From: Elusimicrobiota bacterium
GTDB taxonomy: Bacteria; Elusimicrobiota; Elusimicrobia; UBA1565; JACRDR01
Direction of reading: 5' to 3'
DNA: 64,000 bases
NCBI GenBank assembly: GCA_016194745.1
Contig: JACQBA010000005.1
Coordinates: 1 to 64,000, forward strand
Part shown: one piece after another, positions 34,652 to 42,408 of the stretch
How positions within the stretch are numbered: the stretch's first letter is position 1
Layout of the letters: every line of letters starts with the position of its first letter
Translations under genes and position numbers: made by a program
The notes under the pieces: model-generated
Database searches by the model: none
What the model was told of the DNA's origin: nothing
The model's input: the letters and a program-made list of their open reading frames with translations, nothing else

Positions 34652-35430
34652 AAGCGCCGAAGGTCTCCGCGTCCGCGAAGACGGCGGGGCGCGACGGCGG
34701 AGCCGAGTTCTCCGACCCGGACAAGGCGCGCATCGTGGAGGTCTTCAACTCGCTGCAGGGCGAGGGCACCCGCCTGGGAGAGCGCCAGATCTTCGTGCGC
34801 TTCGGCGGCTGCAACCTCCACTGCGACTACTGCGACGAGCCGGACACGATCCCGATCCCCTCGGGCGAGGTCTGGCCGCGCGCGAAGCTAGAGCGCGAGA
34901 TACTTCGATTGGCCGCGGAGAAGCGGCCGCGGTCGATCTCCTGGACCGGAGGCGAGCCGCTCCTGCACGCGACGTTCCTCGAGAAGAGCCTCGCGTGGGC
35001 GCGCGCGCAGGGATTCCAGAACTATCTCGAGACGAACGGGGTCCTGGCCGCCGCCTTGCCCGCGGTGGCGCCGCTCTGCGACGTGATCGCGATGGACCTG
35101 AAGCTCCCGTCCGCGACCGGCCGCGAGTTGTGGTCCGCTCACCACGCGTTCCTGAAGATCGCTCCCGACAAGACGTTCGTGAAAGTCGTGCTGACGCGGG
35201 ATTCCAACGAGCGCGAATGGCGGCAGGCGATCCGCCTGCTGCAAGAGGCGGGCCCCCAGATCCCCTTGATCCTGCAGCCGGCGACCGCGGCGAAGGACAG
35301 CCGCGGGACAGGCAAGCTCATCGAGCCGATCGAACCGGAGCGCGCCGTGGCCTTTCTGCGTCAGGCGCGCGGCCTTCTCAAGGTCGTGCGGCTCGTCCCG
35401 CAGTGGCACCCCGTCTGGGCGCTGCCGTAG
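34648..35430 (+). CDS. queE: 7-carboxy-7-deazaguanine synthase QueE (radical SAM)
   Basis: 260 residues. IVEVFNSLQGEGTRLGERQIF and the CX3CX2C cluster in FGGCNLHCDYCDEPD bind a 4Fe-4S cluster and SAM; ISWTGGEPLL is the GGE motif. The N-terminal ~25 residues are a charged extension. The enzyme makes CDG from 6-carboxy-tetrahydropterin in the queuosine/archaeosine/DNA-modification pathway. The start overlaps the queC stop. Confidence 0.95.
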   Translation: MKAPKVSASAKTAGRDGGAEFSDPDKARIVEVFNSLQGEGTRLGERQIFVRFGGCNLHCDYCDEPDTIPIPSGEVWPRAKLEREILRLAAEKRPRSISWTGGEPLLHATFLEKSLAWARAQGFQNYLETNGVLAAALPAVAPLCDVIAMDLKLPSATGRELWSAHHAFLKIAPDKTFVKVVLTRDSNEREWRQAIRLLQEAGPQIPLILQPATAAKDSRGTGKLIEPIEPERAVAFLRQARGLLKVVRLVPQWHPVWALP

Positions 35431-35433
35431 CGT

Positions 35434-36009
35434 CTAGTTCCGCGGAGCCAGCTGCTGCACCGTCGCCTTGAGTTCCGGGTCTGCGATCGCGTCGACGGCT
35501 TTTTCGGGCGCTTGGCTCAGGAAAGAGGCCTTGGCCGCCTGGCACTGGGGTACCGCCCACGCTTCCATCTGGTACGTGCTGTGGCGGTACATCGGCCATT
35601 CATATTTCTCGATGCGCGACCTCAGATCCTCGCGCGAGGCCGGAAAGAGGACGGAAAAGGCGGAGGCGGCTTCCAGGTCGCAGAGTATCCGCAAGTCGGC
35701 CTTACGGAGCGACGCCCGTCCCGACTCCGCGTTGAGGATGCCGACGCGCGCCAGTTGGCGGATCCGCCAGGCGGACTTGCCTTCGACCGCGCACATGACC
35801 AGCTCTCCCGCGGCTAGGGTCTTGGCGACGGTCTTGACGGCTTCCGGCGCGGCGTCCCAGCGCTCGACGAACATCGCCTCCGTTTGGTCCCGATAGGAGC
35901 AGATCGGCGTTCCGACCTTGATGAGCTCGTCTCTCTCCTCTTTGGTGATCTGCGCGCCCGCGGCCGCGGCCGACAGCGACAATACGACGGCTAGAATCCT
36001 GGATTTCAT
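35434..36009 (-). CDS. Secreted hypothetical protein
   Basis: 191 residues. Signal peptide MKSRILAVVLSLSAAAAGAQ, then an alpha-helical mature protein with four or five Cys (TPICSYRD, LVMCAVEG, RILCDLE, VPQCQAAK) that may form disulfides. ATG 36009 is chosen because GGAGG is nine bases upstream on the minus strand and the signal peptide begins there. Convergent with queE, three bases apart. No family recognised. Confidence 0.65.
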   Translation of the reverse strand: MKSRILAVVLSLSAAAAGAQITKEERDELIKVGTPICSYRDQTEAMFVERWDAAPEAVKTVAKTLAAGELVMCAVEGKSAWRIRQLARVGILNAESGRASLRKADLRILCDLEAASAFSVLFPASREDLRSRIEKYEWPMYRHSTYQMEAWAVPQCQAAKASFLSQAPEKAVDAIADPELKATVQQLAPRN

Positions 36010-36148
36010 GTGAGCCTCCGTTCGTCGACAGTATGCCATCGCGGAGGACGAATCCGATGGGCCGATAGGCCTTTCCACGCGGTGTTTGTTGCGCCGATGC
36101 GGCGAGGCCCTTGGGTCCAGAAACGCCGTTTCACTCGGCGCCCGCCCC

Positions 36149-36177
36149 TTGACAGTCGATCGGGGGTCTGGTATAGT
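36149..36177 (+). promoter_or_regulatory. Strong sigma70-type promoter of the tetR operon
   Basis: TTGACA at 36149-36154, 17-base spacer, TATAGT at 36172-36177: the best consensus promoter in the window. Predicted start near 36184, inside the palindromic operator. Confidence 0.85.
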
Positions 36178-36181
36178 CATA

Positions 36182-36197
36182 TTTGAACACGTTCAAA
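36182..36197. promoter_or_regulatory. Operator palindrome TTTGAACACGTTCAAA
   Basis: Perfect 7-2-7 inverted repeat covering the predicted transcription start and ending two bases before the tetR start codon. Position and symmetry fit autorepression by the TetR-family regulator encoded immediately downstream. Confidence 0.75.
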
Positions 36198-36198
36198 A

Positions 36199-36840
36199 AT
36201 GGCTAAACGCGACGAGACGCGCCGAAAGCTCCTCGAGACCGCCCTCGACCTGTTCAAAGCGAAAGGCTTCGCCGAGACTACCATGCGGGAGATCGCGTCC
36301 AAATCCGACATGGCGCTCGGCGCGGCCTACTACCATTTCGAATCGAAGGACAGCATGGTCCAGGCGTGCTACGGCGAGTGGCAGGGGCTCATGGAGGCCG
36401 AGATTCCCGCCGTCCTTAAGGAAAAGACGTTCGAGGCGAGGTTGGTCGCGGCGATGCGCCGCAAGTTCGACCATCTCCGGCCGCACCGCCATCTTCTGTG
36501 GGTGATCTTCCGCACCGCCGCCGATCCGGCGTCCCCGCTCTCGCCGTTCGGCCGCGGCACCGCGGCGATCCGCGAGCGAAGCATCGGGGTCTTCCGCGCG
36601 ATCGTGGAGGGCGAGTCCGGGGACCCGGCGCTGACGGCGCATCTGCCGCGACTTCTATGGCTCTACCACATGGGCCTGATCTTTTTCTGGATGCACGACG
36701 AGTCCAAGGGGCAGCGGAAGACGGACGCCCTGCTCGTCGCGAGCGCGCGCTTCATGGCGCTGGCGCTCAAGGTCCTTCGTCTTCCGTTCGCCGGAGCGCT
36801 GCGGCGGCAGGCGCTCCAGCTGCTGGAGTCGGCCGCCTAG
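36199..36840 (+). CDS. TetR/AcrR family transcriptional regulator
   Basis: 213 residues. N-terminal helix-turn-helix (TRRKLLETALDLFKAKGFAE and REIASKSDMALGAAYYHFESK) characteristic of TetR proteins; the C-terminal ligand domain resembles TetR_C regulators such as those with 'LWLYHMGLIFFWMHD'. First gene of a three-gene operon with a membrane SRPBCC protein and a methyltransferase. A palindrome at its promoter suggests autorepression relieved by a small, perhaps lipid-like, ligand. Confidence 0.93.
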   Translation: MAKRDETRRKLLETALDLFKAKGFAETTMREIASKSDMALGAAYYHFESKDSMVQACYGEWQGLMEAEIPAVLKEKTFEARLVAAMRRKFDHLRPHRHLLWVIFRTAADPASPLSPFGRGTAAIRERSIGVFRAIVEGESGDPALTAHLPRLLWLYHMGLIFFWMHDESKGQRKTDALLVASARFMALALKVLRLPFAGALRRQALQLLESAA

Positions 36841-36851
36841 GAGAATTCGAC

Positions 36852-38015
36852 ATGAGCGACGCGCCGCCGGAGAAAGAGACGTTCATAAAGGATGTCTGGC
36901 CTCTGCTGTTCAAGATCAGCATTGGACTAGCCGTCTTCGGAGCAGCGGCCTGGGGCGCGAAGGCCTGGTGGGGGGCATTGGCTCTGTTCGCGGGGCTCAT
37001 AGGAATCTCCGTTCACTACACGCTGCGCGTGATGAACGACCCCGGTAAGCCCGTCGACGGCGAGGCGACCGTAGCCGAGAAGATGGCGAGCGCGGCGTTC
37101 TCCGTCCTGGCCACCGGCGCGATAGGGTCGCTTCTGTTCGTCCTGCTCGCTCTGGTCAATAAGAACTACGGTTTTGGTCTCTTCGTCCTCGCGCCGACGA
37201 CGCTCGGCTTCTTCGCCGCCGCGTTCCACGGCTACAGGAAGCCGCGGACCCGCAAGCAGTGCGCGGCGGTGACGGGCTGGACGATGTTTTTCGCCTTCAG
37301 CCTGCTCATGGCCTTCGCGTGGGAAGGGCTGATCTGCATCCTGATGGCGTCTCCGATCATCCTCCTCCTCGGCCTGCTCGGCTCGGAGTTCGGCTTTCGC
37401 CTGCAGGCGGCTCGGCATGGCGCGAAGAACGGTGTCATGCTCACGGTGCTGCTGCTAAACCCCGCGTTCGCGGCGATCGAGTCGAGGGTCGCGCTGGTGC
37501 CGCCGGTCCAGTCCGTGCGCACGACGCTCGAGGTCGACGCGCCGCCCGAGACCGTATGGAAAGCGGTCGTCGGACGCCGGCGCTACCGGGGGCACAACCT
37601 GCTCTTTCGCGCGGGGGTCAACCATCCCGTGTCGAGCGAGCTCGTGCGCGTGGACGGCGCGTACTTCCTCAAGTGCCGCTCGGCCGAGGGGGAGTTCCTG
37701 GCCCCGGTCAGCGAGCTGACGCCCGCGCGGGAACTCGCGTTTCGGCTCGAGGAGACTCCGGCGCCGATGAAGGAGATGAACCTCCAGCACGTGGACGCGC
37801 CCCACCTGCACGGCTACTTCAACGTCGTCGAGGGCCGCTTCTCGCTCAAGCCCCTCCCGGGCGGGCGCACCGAGCTGTCGGGCTCGACGAAATACCAGTA
37901 CGCGATCTGGCCCGTGTCCTACTGGCGCTTGTGGACGGACCGGATCCTCGATCGCATGCACCGCAACGTGCTGGAGCAGGTGAAAGAGACGGCGGAAATG
38001 GAGGCGAAGTCATGA
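36852..38015 (+). CDS. Membrane protein with C-terminal SRPBCC domain
   Basis: 387 residues from ATG 36852 with GGAGAATT upstream. The first ~205 residues form about six transmembrane helices; the C-terminal ~180 residues, from SVRTTLEVDAPPETVWKAVV, show the polyketide-cyclase/START-like (SRPBCC) pattern that binds hydrophobic ligands, ending GRTELSGSTKYQYAIWPVSYW. Likely cytoplasmic or periplasmic lipid/ligand handling. It overlaps the methyltransferase start (ATGA), so the operon products probably work together. Confidence 0.75.
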   Translation: MSDAPPEKETFIKDVWPLLFKISIGLAVFGAAAWGAKAWWGALALFAGLIGISVHYTLRVMNDPGKPVDGEATVAEKMASAAFSVLATGAIGSLLFVLLALVNKNYGFGLFVLAPTTLGFFAAAFHGYRKPRTRKQCAAVTGWTMFFAFSLLMAFAWEGLICILMASPIILLLGLLGSEFGFRLQAARHGAKNGVMLTVLLLNPAFAAIESRVALVPPVQSVRTTLEVDAPPETVWKAVVGRRRYRGHNLLFRAGVNHPVSSELVRVDGAYFLKCRSAEGEFLAPVSELTPARELAFRLEETPAPMKEMNLQHVDAPHLHGYFNVVEGRFSLKPLPGGRTELSGSTKYQYAIWPVSYWRLWTDRILDRMHRNVLEQVKETAEMEAKS

Positions 38016-38725
38016 TCACCATCCGACGCCGCGGGTCCGACGTCTTCGAGCTGTTCGACCGGATGGCGCCTCACTACTGGTTGAGCGACGCGCTGAGCCT
38101 CGGGTTGGCGGGCCGGCTGCGCAGCCGCGCGGCGGCGGCGCTATCCCTCGACGGCGCGGGCGCCGTCTGCGATCTCATGACGGGCGGAGGCGAGGCCTGG
38201 GACGCGCTCGACGCGCGCTTGCCTCCCGGCGCGCGGATCGTCGCGGTGGACGCCTCGCGCGGGATGCTGATAAACGCGCGCCGGAGGATGTCCCGCCTGC
38301 CCGGTCGGTCCATCGCGCTTCTCGACCGCGACGCGCTGGAATGGGACGTCCCCGAAGGCGCTTTCGACGGAGTCCTGTGCTGCCTGGGCGCCAAGCTCGT
38401 CGACTCGGGGGATCAGGAGCGGCTCGCGCGGCAGGTCCTGCGGATGCTGAGGCCGGGCGGGAGTTTCTCCTTTGTCGAATTGACCATTCCCGGCGGCCGG
38501 TTCCTTCCGGGGATTTTCCGCGCGTTTCTTGGCCGCATCGTGCCGGCCGCGGCCCGCGTCCTGACGGGCGGCGAGCACGGGTTCGTCCGGCTGATCGGCT
38601 ATGTCGACGCATTGCGGGGCGGCTTGTCCCCTTTGGCGAGCGCCTTCGAAGGGGCCGGCGCCGAAGTAAGGCTCGAGTCCCTGATGGGCGGCTGCGCGCA
38701 GATCCTGTCGGGGAAGGCGCCCTAG
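38012..38725 (+). CDS. SAM-dependent methyltransferase, UbiE/COQ5-like
   Basis: 237 residues. VFELFDRMAPHYWLSDALSLGL resembles the N-terminus of UbiE/MenG; motif I reads VCDLMTGGGEAWDAL, then IVAVDASRGMLINARRR and VLRMLRPGGSFSFVEL. Class I Rossmann methyltransferase; whether it acts on quinones or on lipids is not shown. Third gene of the tetR operon, translationally coupled to the SRPBCC gene. Confidence 0.85.
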   Translation: MITIRRRGSDVFELFDRMAPHYWLSDALSLGLAGRLRSRAAAALSLDGAGAVCDLMTGGGEAWDALDARLPPGARIVAVDASRGMLINARRRMSRLPGRSIALLDRDALEWDVPEGAFDGVLCCLGAKLVDSGDQERLARQVLRMLRPGGSFSFVELTIPGGRFLPGIFRAFLGRIVPAAARVLTGGEHGFVRLIGYVDALRGGLSPLASAFEGAGAEVRLESLMGGCAQILSGKAP

Positions 38726-38755
38726 GCGAGTCTTTGGGGAGGGTCCCACCGCGCG

Positions 38756-38769
38756 GGGCCTAACGGCCC
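38756..38769. terminator. Small hairpin GGGCC-TAAC-GGCCC
   Basis: Perfect 5-bp stem with tetraloop, 31 bases after the methyltransferase stop. No T tract follows, so its role as terminator is uncertain; it may belong to the GGGCC-containing motifs found upstream of other genes. Confidence 0.3.
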
Positions 38770-38792
38770 TGAGCGCGCCCGTCGGAGGACGC

Positions 38793-38798
38793 TACTCT
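38793..38798 (+). promoter_or_regulatory. Possible -10 (TACTCT) of the HExxH protein gene, leaderless
   Basis: TACTCT seven bases before ATG 38806, the same hexamer and nearly the same spacing as at 42397. No Shine-Dalgarno and no good -35. Confidence 0.4.
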
Positions 38799-38805
38799 CT
38801 GAGGG

Positions 38806-39849
38806 ATGCGCGCCGAGCGCTTGCTGTGCGTTGTTTTCCTCGCTTCATTCGGGGCATCCGCCGCCGCGGAGGGAGTGCGCTTCAAAGCCCGCTATCGCGA
38901 GGCGGTCAACGCGTTCATGATCCTGGACTGCGTCTCGGAGTGGCGGCCCGAATTCTGCGGGGACAAGGGGGCGTACCGGCGCGACTGGGACCGGCGCGGC
39001 GCCGCGACCGAGGAAGACAAGGCGCTGTTCCAGCAGTACGGCGACGCGATGATCCGCCAGAGGTGGCACGGCGTCGCTCCGGACGACGAGCTGTTCGGGA
39101 TGCCGTATCAAGGCGGTCCGGTCGAGGAGGCGTTCTACGACGCCGAGACGATCGAGGACGCTCTCGCCCGCGCCGCGCCGTCGTTGTCGACCGAGGACGC
39201 GGCGTTCTTCGCGCGGTTCTACGCTCACTTCAAGCCGAGGCTCGAGTCGTACCTGAAGGAAAACGCCCCGTTCGTCGGGGCCGCCGCCGCCATGGACGCG
39301 CGGCTCCGCAATCCGGAATACGGGCGATTCTTCGCGGAGGTCCAGAAGTTCTTCGGCGTCCAAATCGATCTCGACTACACCGCGCTCTACGTTTGGTGGC
39401 CGCCCATCGACTACGACCTCGCGTTCGCGGTGGGCGCGCGACTCATCCTGCAGAAGAACCCGGCGGACATCAGCGAAAGGAGCGACTCCATCGTATTCCA
39501 TGAAGTGGTCCACACGATCACCGCGCGCCAAGACCCGCGGCGCAAGAAGCGTCTCGCCCGCGCCTTTCTGGATGGATTCCCGCCGGAGTGCAACATCGGG
39601 GCCGTCCCGCGCACGGTCTTGCTCGAGGAGCCGCTCGCGGTCACGATCGGACAGATGCTCTTTTGGAAGCGCTTCCACCCGGACCGCTTCGCGAGCGAGA
39701 CCAACTGGTACAACGAGCCGTGGGTCAACCGCTTCTCGCCCGCGATGTTCCCGGTGATCGAGCGCGCCTTCGCGGAGGGACGAGTCCTCGACGAGGAGCT
39801 TCTTCGCGAGGCCGCGGCGCGCTGCGTCCTCGTCGGGCGCGCGGGCTAG
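38806..39849 (+). CDS. Secreted putative zinc metalloprotease (HExxH)
   Basis: 347 residues. Signal peptide LLCVVFLASFGASAAAE. The mature protein is not a recognised family but has a zincin motif H232-E233-V-V-H236 (SIVFHEVVHTITARQ) and a downstream E274/E275 (LLEEPLAVTIGQ) as possible third ligand, spaced about 40 residues, as in gluzincins. Preceding LDYTALYVWWPPIDYDLAF may be the edge strand. Predicted periplasmic or exported peptidase acting on an unknown substrate. Converges with nagZ, sharing the tetranucleotide CTAG for both stop codons. Confidence 0.65.
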   Translation: MRAERLLCVVFLASFGASAAAEGVRFKARYREAVNAFMILDCVSEWRPEFCGDKGAYRRDWDRRGAATEEDKALFQQYGDAMIRQRWHGVAPDDELFGMPYQGGPVEEAFYDAETIEDALARAAPSLSTEDAAFFARFYAHFKPRLESYLKENAPFVGAAAAMDARLRNPEYGRFFAEVQKFFGVQIDLDYTALYVWWPPIDYDLAFAVGARLILQKNPADISERSDSIVFHEVVHTITARQDPRRKKRLARAFLDGFPPECNIGAVPRTVLLEEPLAVTIGQMLFWKRFHPDRFASETNWYNEPWVNRFSPAMFPVIERAFAEGRVLDEELLREAAARCVLVGRAG

Positions 39850-41072
39850 CGGCGCGCCGGCTTGCGGCCGAGGCCGTATTCGACGGGCATCCCGGTGGAC
39901 CGGTCGCCCACGGTGTTGACCGCCGACGACTTCGACGCCTCGACGGCGCCCATCTTGCTGGTTCCGGGGCTGAATCGCGGCGCGTCGAGTCCCAGGACGT
40001 CGTCCCGCAGCGCTTGCGTCTCGGCGGAAAGTTCGCGCGCCGCCTTTAAGGAGAACGGCGCGGGCGCGGGGAGCTTCGCCTCGAGCGCGCGCAGGCGGCG
40101 GCGACCCGGCACCAGCGCGCTTTTCGGGAGCTCCGCGATGGCCTTCGCGGCTTGGCGCACCCGGTCCAAGTCGTGGCACAGGAGGATCTGGTCCGTCCCG
40201 GCGCGCACCGCCCGCTGCACCGATTCCGCGAGCCCAACGTGCCGCGTCACGGCGCCCATGTCCAGGTCGTCGCTGATGATCCAACCCTTGAAGCCGATCT
40301 CCTCGCGCAGAAGCCGCGTGGTCGTCTCGGACAAGGAGGCCGGCAGGCCGGAATCGTCGAGCGCGGGATACAGCCCGTGGCCGGTCATCACGAAATCCAG
40401 ATCCTTGAGGAGCTTTCGGTAGGGCAGCCAGTCCTTCTCGAGTTCGGCGCGGGCGGCCTTGATGACCGGCAGCTCCTGGTGCGGGTCCGCGCGGGCGCGG
40501 CTGTAGCCCGGAAAGTGCTTGCCGCACGCGAGCGGGCCCTCGCCGCGCATCGCCCGCGTGAAGGCGCCCGCGTTGCTCGCGACGTCCTCGGGCGTCTCGC
40601 CCCAGCAGCGGTTCTGCACGGAGTTGTCGGCGGCATGGTCGTAGGCCACGTCGAGCACGGGGCAAAGGTTCACATTGATGCCGAACAGGCGCAGGAGACG
40701 GCCGGTAAGCCGACCGTGCGTGCGCATGAGAGACGCGTCGCCGCGCTCCGCGAGCGCCCGCGCCGACGGCGGCTCGGCGCCTCCCGTCAAGCCGCGCAGC
40801 CGCGACACGCGGCCGCCTTCTTGGTCGATGCAGATGACCGGCTCGTGCTCGACCAAGCCGCGCAGCTCGTCGAGCAGCGCTCGAAGGAGCCCGGCGTCTC
40901 CCGGCTCCCCCTTCCTTCCTTGCGCGTCGGGGATCGGGGGCAGGCCGACGTTGCGCCCGAAGAGGATGAAGCCGCCCGGCTGCAAGTCGCGGATCGCCCG
41001 GCGCGTCTTGGCGTCGAGGCGTTCCGGCACGCCCATGACGAGGAATCGGCCGCCCGCGCTCAGGGACGTCAT
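39846..41072 (-). CDS. nagZ: Beta-N-acetylhexosaminidase, GH3 (NagZ-type)
   Basis: 408 residues. GH3 motifs: CIDQEGGRVSRLRG, NVNLCPVLDVAYD, GKHFPGYS and the nucleophile region WIISDDLDMGAV, with the acid/base His in KHFPG-linked loop typical of NagZ. It removes GlcNAc from muropeptides (GlcNAc-anhydroMurNAc). The C-terminal ~100 residues form a linker and tail beyond the single TIM barrel. The ATG at 41072 overlaps the mltA stop, so both are in one operon: transglycosylase releases anhydromuropeptides, NagZ processes them. No signal peptide. Confidence 0.95.
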   Translation of the reverse strand: MTSLSAGGRFLVMGVPERLDAKTRRAIRDLQPGGFILFGRNVGLPPIPDAQGRKGEPGDAGLLRALLDELRGLVEHEPVICIDQEGGRVSRLRGLTGGAEPPSARALAERGDASLMRTHGRLTGRLLRLFGINVNLCPVLDVAYDHAADNSVQNRCWGETPEDVASNAGAFTRAMRGEGPLACGKHFPGYSRARADPHQELPVIKAARAELEKDWLPYRKLLKDLDFVMTGHGLYPALDDSGLPASLSETTTRLLREEIGFKGWIISDDLDMGAVTRHVGLAESVQRAVRAGTDQILLCHDLDRVRQAAKAIAELPKSALVPGRRRLRALEAKLPAPAPFSLKAARELSAETQALRDDVLGLDAPRFSPGTSKMGAVEASKSSAVNTVGDRSTGMPVEYGLGRKPARR

Positions 41073-42262
41073 CGGGCCTCGGGCTTGAGGACGAAGACGA
41101 AAAGCCGGCACGGCTGGTTGGTCGCGTTGGCGCCTTCGCCCGCCGCGGGCCCCTCTCCCCAGTAGAGGTCGACGCGCGCGCCGCCCTTGATGGCGCCGCC
41201 CGTGTCGTGCGTGAAGACCACGCGCGCGAAGTCGTGTTGCCCGGGCGCGCGGGGATCGAGCGACAGCACCGCGGGCAATCCGAGCGGGATGGTCGCGCGG
41301 TCGACCGCGATCGAACGCCCTCCCGTGACGGCGAGGCCGATCGCCCCGGTCGGGGCGCCGGACGTCTTGGAGCCCGCGAACATGTAGCTCGGGTCCAAGT
41401 TGGCGATCTTCTGCTCGCGCTCGAGCGGCTGGGACTTCATGTAGCGGTAGAGCTCCGGCTGCTTCATGAGCGGGGCGATGCCGCAGGCGACGAGGGAGCG
41501 CGCGATGCTGCGCCAGCCGTGCCCGTTCGTTCCGGCCCAGCCGAGCAGGACGCGGCGTCCGCCGGGCAGGAGGCCCCAGCCGCTGCCTTCCAGATGCAGT
41601 TCGATCACCTCGGCGGGATGCTGGGTCCAATAGAGTTCGGAGCCCCTCGCGATGCGGCCCTCCGCTATCTCCCTTCGGCTCGAGTACGGCCGCCGGCTTC
41701 CCAGGTCGCTCGGCTTGCCGTGGATCGGGACGAGGCCGGGGCCGCCGCGCTCGAAAATCTCGAGATGCGGCGTATAGTAGCCGGTGGCCTTGCCGTGCTC
41801 CGTGCCGTCGCCGGGCATCGATTGGTAGACGCGAAATCGCGCTTCGATGCCTGCCTTGAGCGCGGCCGGATCCGGGTTGGAACGCACGAGTTCGATCAAG
41901 GCGTCGAGGCTGCGCGCCACGTGCTCCGCCGGATATGCGTCGCCGCCGATCGATACCGTGTCCGAGCGGCCGTTCCAGTAGGCGCGGGTGCGCGCCGCGG
42001 CCTCGAGGAGGGAGGCGGTCTCCAGGGAGTCCCTGAGATCGGGAAGGGCGCCGGGCTCGACGACGCGCCAGCCGGGCTTGGGCGGGGGCGGCTGCGTCGG
42101 GGAGGAGGTCGGAGGCGTCCGCGCGCGCTCCTCGTCGAGCGTCTTGAGGCAGGCGTCCAAGTCCTCGTTGCCGCGGGCCGCCGCCTCGATCGGCGCGGGG
42201 TCTCCTACCGCGGGAACGCGGTCGGGAGCGGCGACGCCGAGGATGACGAACAGGCCGAGCAT
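41069..42262 (-). CDS. mltA: Membrane-bound lytic transglycosylase MltA family
   Basis: 397 residues. Hydrophobic N-terminus (LGLFVILGVAA) as export signal without an evident lipobox. Conserved MltA/3D core: YRVYQSMPGD-type region, GYYTPHLE, a substrate-groove segment, and the C-terminal 3D (double-psi beta barrel) part RVVFTHDTGGAIKGGARVDLYWGEG with the catalytic Asp context. It cleaves glycan strands into 1,6-anhydro ends. TAGAAT six bases before the ATG suggests a leaderless mRNA. Confidence 0.93.
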   Translation of the reverse strand: MLGLFVILGVAAPDRVPAVGDPAPIEAAARGNEDLDACLKTLDEERARTPPTSSPTQPPPPKPGWRVVEPGALPDLRDSLETASLLEAAARTRAYWNGRSDTVSIGGDAYPAEHVARSLDALIELVRSNPDPAALKAGIEARFRVYQSMPGDGTEHGKATGYYTPHLEIFERGGPGLVPIHGKPSDLGSRRPYSSRREIAEGRIARGSELYWTQHPAEVIELHLEGSGWGLLPGGRRVLLGWAGTNGHGWRSIARSLVACGIAPLMKQPELYRYMKSQPLEREQKIANLDPSYMFAGSKTSGAPTGAIGLAVTGGRSIAVDRATIPLGLPAVLSLDPRAPGQHDFARVVFTHDTGGAIKGGARVDLYWGEGPAAGEGANATNQPCRLFVFVLKPEAR

Positions 42263-42268
42263 CGCCTC

Positions 42269-42274
42269 ATTCTA
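42269..42274 (-). promoter_or_regulatory. -10 box (TAGAAT) of mltA-nagZ, leaderless
   Basis: Five-of-six match to TATAAT, six bases from the mltA ATG on the minus strand; no ribosome-binding site in between. Confidence 0.6.
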
Positions 42275-42333
42275 CCAGAGCGAGAGGCGGATTGTTTTCA
42301 GCGCGCCGGAGGACCCGCGTCGCGCAGAAAGTG

Positions 42334-42373
42334 GGGCCCAAAGACCCGCTTGACAAATGGGCCGAAAGGGCCC
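42334..42373. promoter_or_regulatory. Pair of GGGCC-AAAG hairpin motifs
   Basis: GGGCCCAAAGACCC (42334-42347) and TGGGCCGAAAGGGCCC (42358-42373) lie 11 bases apart, upstream of the TPR-kinase promoter. The first is identical to 33971-33984; TGGG starts exactly 51 bases before the ATG. Confidence 0.45.
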
Positions 42374-42402
42374 TTGACACTACAAGGCGGTTTCTTTACT
42401 CT
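42374..42402 (+). promoter_or_regulatory. Promoter of the TPR-kinase gene, leaderless
   Basis: TTGACA at 42374-42379, 17-base spacer, TACTCT at 42397-42402, then six bases to ATG 42409, putting the transcription start on the start codon. A second TTGACA lies at 42350. Confidence 0.65.
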
Positions 42403-42408
42403 AACTAC

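Noticed and set aside
42292..42408. Upstream start at 42292 for the TPR-kinase protein
   Set aside because: It lies before the TTGACA/TACTCT promoter and would remove the N-terminal position of the signal peptide.
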